Origin: Spirosoma profusum
Lineage (GTDB): Bacteria; Bacteroidota; Bacteroidia; Cytophagales; Spirosomataceae
Assembly (NCBI RefSeq): GCF_014699005.1
Contig: NZ_JACWZY010000005.1
Coordinates: forward strand, 186,001 to 250,000
DNA: 64,000 nucleotides
Direction: 5' to 3'
The notes beneath the pieces are model-generated. The model made no database searches and had not been told where the DNA came from. It saw nothing but the letters and a program-made list of their open reading frames with translations. Position 1 is the stretch's first letter; each line of letters opens with the position of its first letter. Positions 62,764 through 64,000 of the stretch are shown here, in pieces. A program made the position numbers and the translations under genes.

Positions 62764-63540
62764 ATGTCATCCTGGCCTATGTCTTCATCTATTTGGGAAC
62801 GCTTTGTTTCTCCGTTCAAAGGAACCTCGCAACCCACCGATGGATCGTGCTTTTGGTCGGTCGATATTCACTCACATTTACTACCCGGACTCGATGATGG
62901 GGTTAAGGATACTGAGCAGGCTTTGGCTTGTTTAACGCAATTATCGGAGTGGGGTATCCAGAAAATTATTACCACACCACACGTCAGTGGCGACTGGTAT
63001 CCGAATTCGTCGGATAGCATCCGGCAGATGCGTGCTACGTTGCAATCGCTTATAGACGAGCATCAACTGCCCCTTAGTATCGACGTAGCAGCCGAATATC
63101 TAATTGACGATTTCTTTTTCGATCTGCTTCAGGCCGACGATTTACTCACGTTTGGCGATAAACGCTACCTGCTCATTGAAGCAGGCTGGGCCTGGGGACC
63201 GAATAATTTTCTTGATTTGATATTTCGGATTCAAACGCAGGGATATACACCCATTCTGGCTCACCCTGAACGGTACAAATACTACCATGACGACAAAAGA
63301 ATTCTACATCAACTGCACAAGAACGATTGCCTGTTTCAACTGAACTGGATGTCGCTTGTAGGGAGATACGGAGCCGATATTCAGAAACAGGCCCGTTACC
63401 TGCTACAGGAAGATCTTATCGATTTCATCGGTAGCGATTTACACCATCCCCGCGATCTCAAAGACATGGCCCGCCTATTTAGTAGCGACGATATAAAACT
63501 GCTTCAGCAACAAACGCTGCTAAACGATACGTTGCTGTAA
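62764..63540 (+). CDS. PHP-type tyrosine-protein phosphatase (CpsB/YwqE-like)
   Basis: This roughly 258-residue PHP-domain enzyme dephosphorylates BY-kinases. It has VDIHSHLLPGLDDGVKDTEQ (HxH metal site, about residues 33-52), IITTPHVSGDWYPN, AAEYLIDDFFFD, PILAHPERYKYY (about 163-174) and FIGSDLHHPRD (about 222-232), all metal-site motifs of the CpsB/YwqE group. The frame is open from 62728, overlapping the previous gene, but the ATG at 62764 just after that stop is preferred. It should act on the Wzc-like kinase encoded at 9125. Confidence 0.93.
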   Translation: MSSWPMSSSIWERFVSPFKGTSQPTDGSCFWSVDIHSHLLPGLDDGVKDTEQALACLTQLSEWGIQKIITTPHVSGDWYPNSSDSIRQMRATLQSLIDEHQLPLSIDVAAEYLIDDFFFDLLQADDLLTFGDKRYLLIEAGWAWGPNNFLDLIFRIQTQGYTPILAHPERYKYYHDDKRILHQLHKNDCLFQLNWMSLVGRYGADIQKQARYLLQEDLIDFIGSDLHHPRDLKDMARLFSSDDIKLLQQQTLLNDTLL

Positions 63541-63561
63541 CCATAGTTCAGGTTGTTCATT

Positions 63562-63592
63562 ACAAACGCCAGGCTCAGTCTGGCGTTTTTTG
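63562..63592 (+). terminator. Intrinsic terminator closing the polysaccharide locus
   Basis: A 9-bp stem (AAACGCCAG at 63564-63572 with CTGGCGTTT at 63580-63588) has a 7-base loop and is followed by TTTTGTTTT. It lies 23 bases after the phosphatase stop and is the first clear intrinsic terminator after the one at 7461. Confidence 0.92.
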
Positions 63593-63738
63593 TTTTCTGC
63601 CATTACGTTGCTACGTCCCTTGCGAGTTTATGAGACAACGTAGCAGATGGTATTCGCTTTAGTCTAAGTCGGGCCGCACAGTAGTGAATCCAGCGTCTAA
63701 CCTTTGGATTACAAAAAAGCCTTAAAAACGGAGGAGCC

Positions 63739-63855
63739 ATGTTCCCGAAACGTTACGTTGGATTTGGAGCAATTCTTCTACTCATTACGCCACTAATAAA
63801 TCGTCTGATTTGTAGTTATTTCAATTTACTAAAAATGAGCTTTTTGTCATTCTGA
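63739..63855 (+). CDS. Short open frame, 38 codons, doubtful
   Basis: An ATG at 63739 is preceded by GGAGGAG about 3 bases upstream, a rare Shine-Dalgarno-like match here. The 38-residue peptide has one hydrophobic segment (YVGFGAILLLITPLINRL). Its end and stop codon fall inside the palindromic repeat at 63841. It could be a small membrane peptide or chance. Confidence 0.22.
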   Translation: MFPKRYVGFGAILLLITPLINRLICSYFNLLKMSFLSF

Positions 63856-63875
63856 CGAAGGAAGAATGACAAAAA
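63841..63875. repeat. Short palindromic repeat (GTCATTCTGACGAAGGA type)
   Basis: A perfect 13-bp inverted repeat (63841-63853 with 63863-63875) surrounds the loop GACGAAGGA. The core TGTCATTCTGACGAAGGA resembles a short dispersed palindrome common in Bacteroidota intergenic regions. With its T and A tracts it could also act as a bidirectional terminator. Confidence 0.65.
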
Positions 63876-63897
63876 TGGCTTCACAGCGATACGTACC

Positions 63898-64000
63898 ATG
63901 TCAGATATAGTCGAGCGGTTGATTGATACGTTTGGAAAAAGTTGCGTGCTCACACCTGAAGAAGCCAGTACGCGGGTTGCCAGTCATTGGAAGCAGTCAG
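63898..64000 (+). CDS. N-terminal fragment running off the right edge, possibly FAD-linked oxidase
   Basis: An ATG at 63898 opens a frame of 34 codons to the window end (MSDIVERLIDTFGKSCVLT, then PEEASTRVASHWKQS). The pattern of a short helix followed by VLTPEE and an SxW-like segment resembles the start of FAD-binding oxidases of the GlcD/D-lactate dehydrogenase type, before the FAD domain. That identification is weak because the diagnostic part is outside the window. Existence of the gene is likelier than its name. Confidence 0.5.
   Translation, partial: MSDIVERLIDTFGKSCVLTPEEASTRVASHWKQS

Overview
The window looks like a chromosome segment from a Bacteroidota bacterium, most likely a Cytophagales/Spirosoma-type organism. 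That placement is inferred from the TTTG / TAnnTTTG promoter form upstream of the helicase gene, the scarcity of Shine-Dalgarno sequences, and gene families typical of the phylum (Wzi-type capsule porin, YwqE/CpsB-type phosphatase, UpxY-like NusG paralogue, HlpA-like glycosyltransferases). No rRNA, tRNA, insertion sequence or CRISPR array was seen.

The left flank (1-7.5 kb) is housekeeping. It holds the 5' part of a DUF418/YeiB-like membrane protein gene running off the left edge, a class II fructose-bisphosphate aldolase, a TIM-barrel sugar isomerase-like enzyme, a secreted protein of unknown function, a DUF2905 membrane protein, and a DEAD-box RNA helicase with a well-formed promoter, a roughly 335-nt leader and its own terminator.

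From about 8.1 to 63.5 kb, 54 genes all lie on the + strand between two intrinsic terminators (7461-7497 and 63562-63592). This is a very large surface-polysaccharide (capsule or O-antigen-like) locus. Its layout is: export lipoprotein and BY-kinase (8-11.5 kb); nucleotide-sugar genes wbpA-like, sugar transferase, wbpE, wbpD, wbpB (11.5-16.7 kb); an ABC-2 exporter whose permease and ATPase genes are split by a GT-C-like membrane protein (16.7-20.6 kb); a long glycosyltransferase and methyltransferase array (20.6-44 kb) containing a WecD/WecE pair and WecB; a cassette of HisH-like, HisF-like, WbpG amidotransferase, two DUF354 proteins, a FemAB-like enzyme, a NodB-like enzyme and WbpI (44.1-52.7 kb); an O-acylation block of four acyltransferase-3 proteins, an AlgX/AlgJ-like SGNH protein and a methyltransferase (52.7-59.6 kb); and a NusG-like antiterminator, a Wzi-like porin, an unknown membrane protein and a PHP-type tyrosine phosphatase (60-63.5 kb).

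Taken together, WbpA, WbpB, WbpE, WbpD and WbpI would make a UDP-2,3-diacetamido-2,3-dideoxy-uronic acid. HisH, HisF and WbpG homologues would convert one acetamido group to acetamidino, as in Pseudomonas aeruginosa O5. The glycan should also carry WecE/WecD-type 4-acetamido-4,6-dideoxyhexose, fucose, methyl and acyl groups. BY-kinase and phosphatase would control export, and the NusG paralogue may keep polymerase moving through the roughly 55-kb unit.

A base-level signal runs through the window. ACGTA/TACGT is strongly over-represented in host-like genes, in all reading frames and between genes, but falls to chance level in the AT-rich genes (about 17.6-26.9, 36.7-39.7 and 56-59.6 kb). Those AT-rich genes look more recently acquired. 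The right edge carries the start of another gene, possibly an FAD-linked oxidase.
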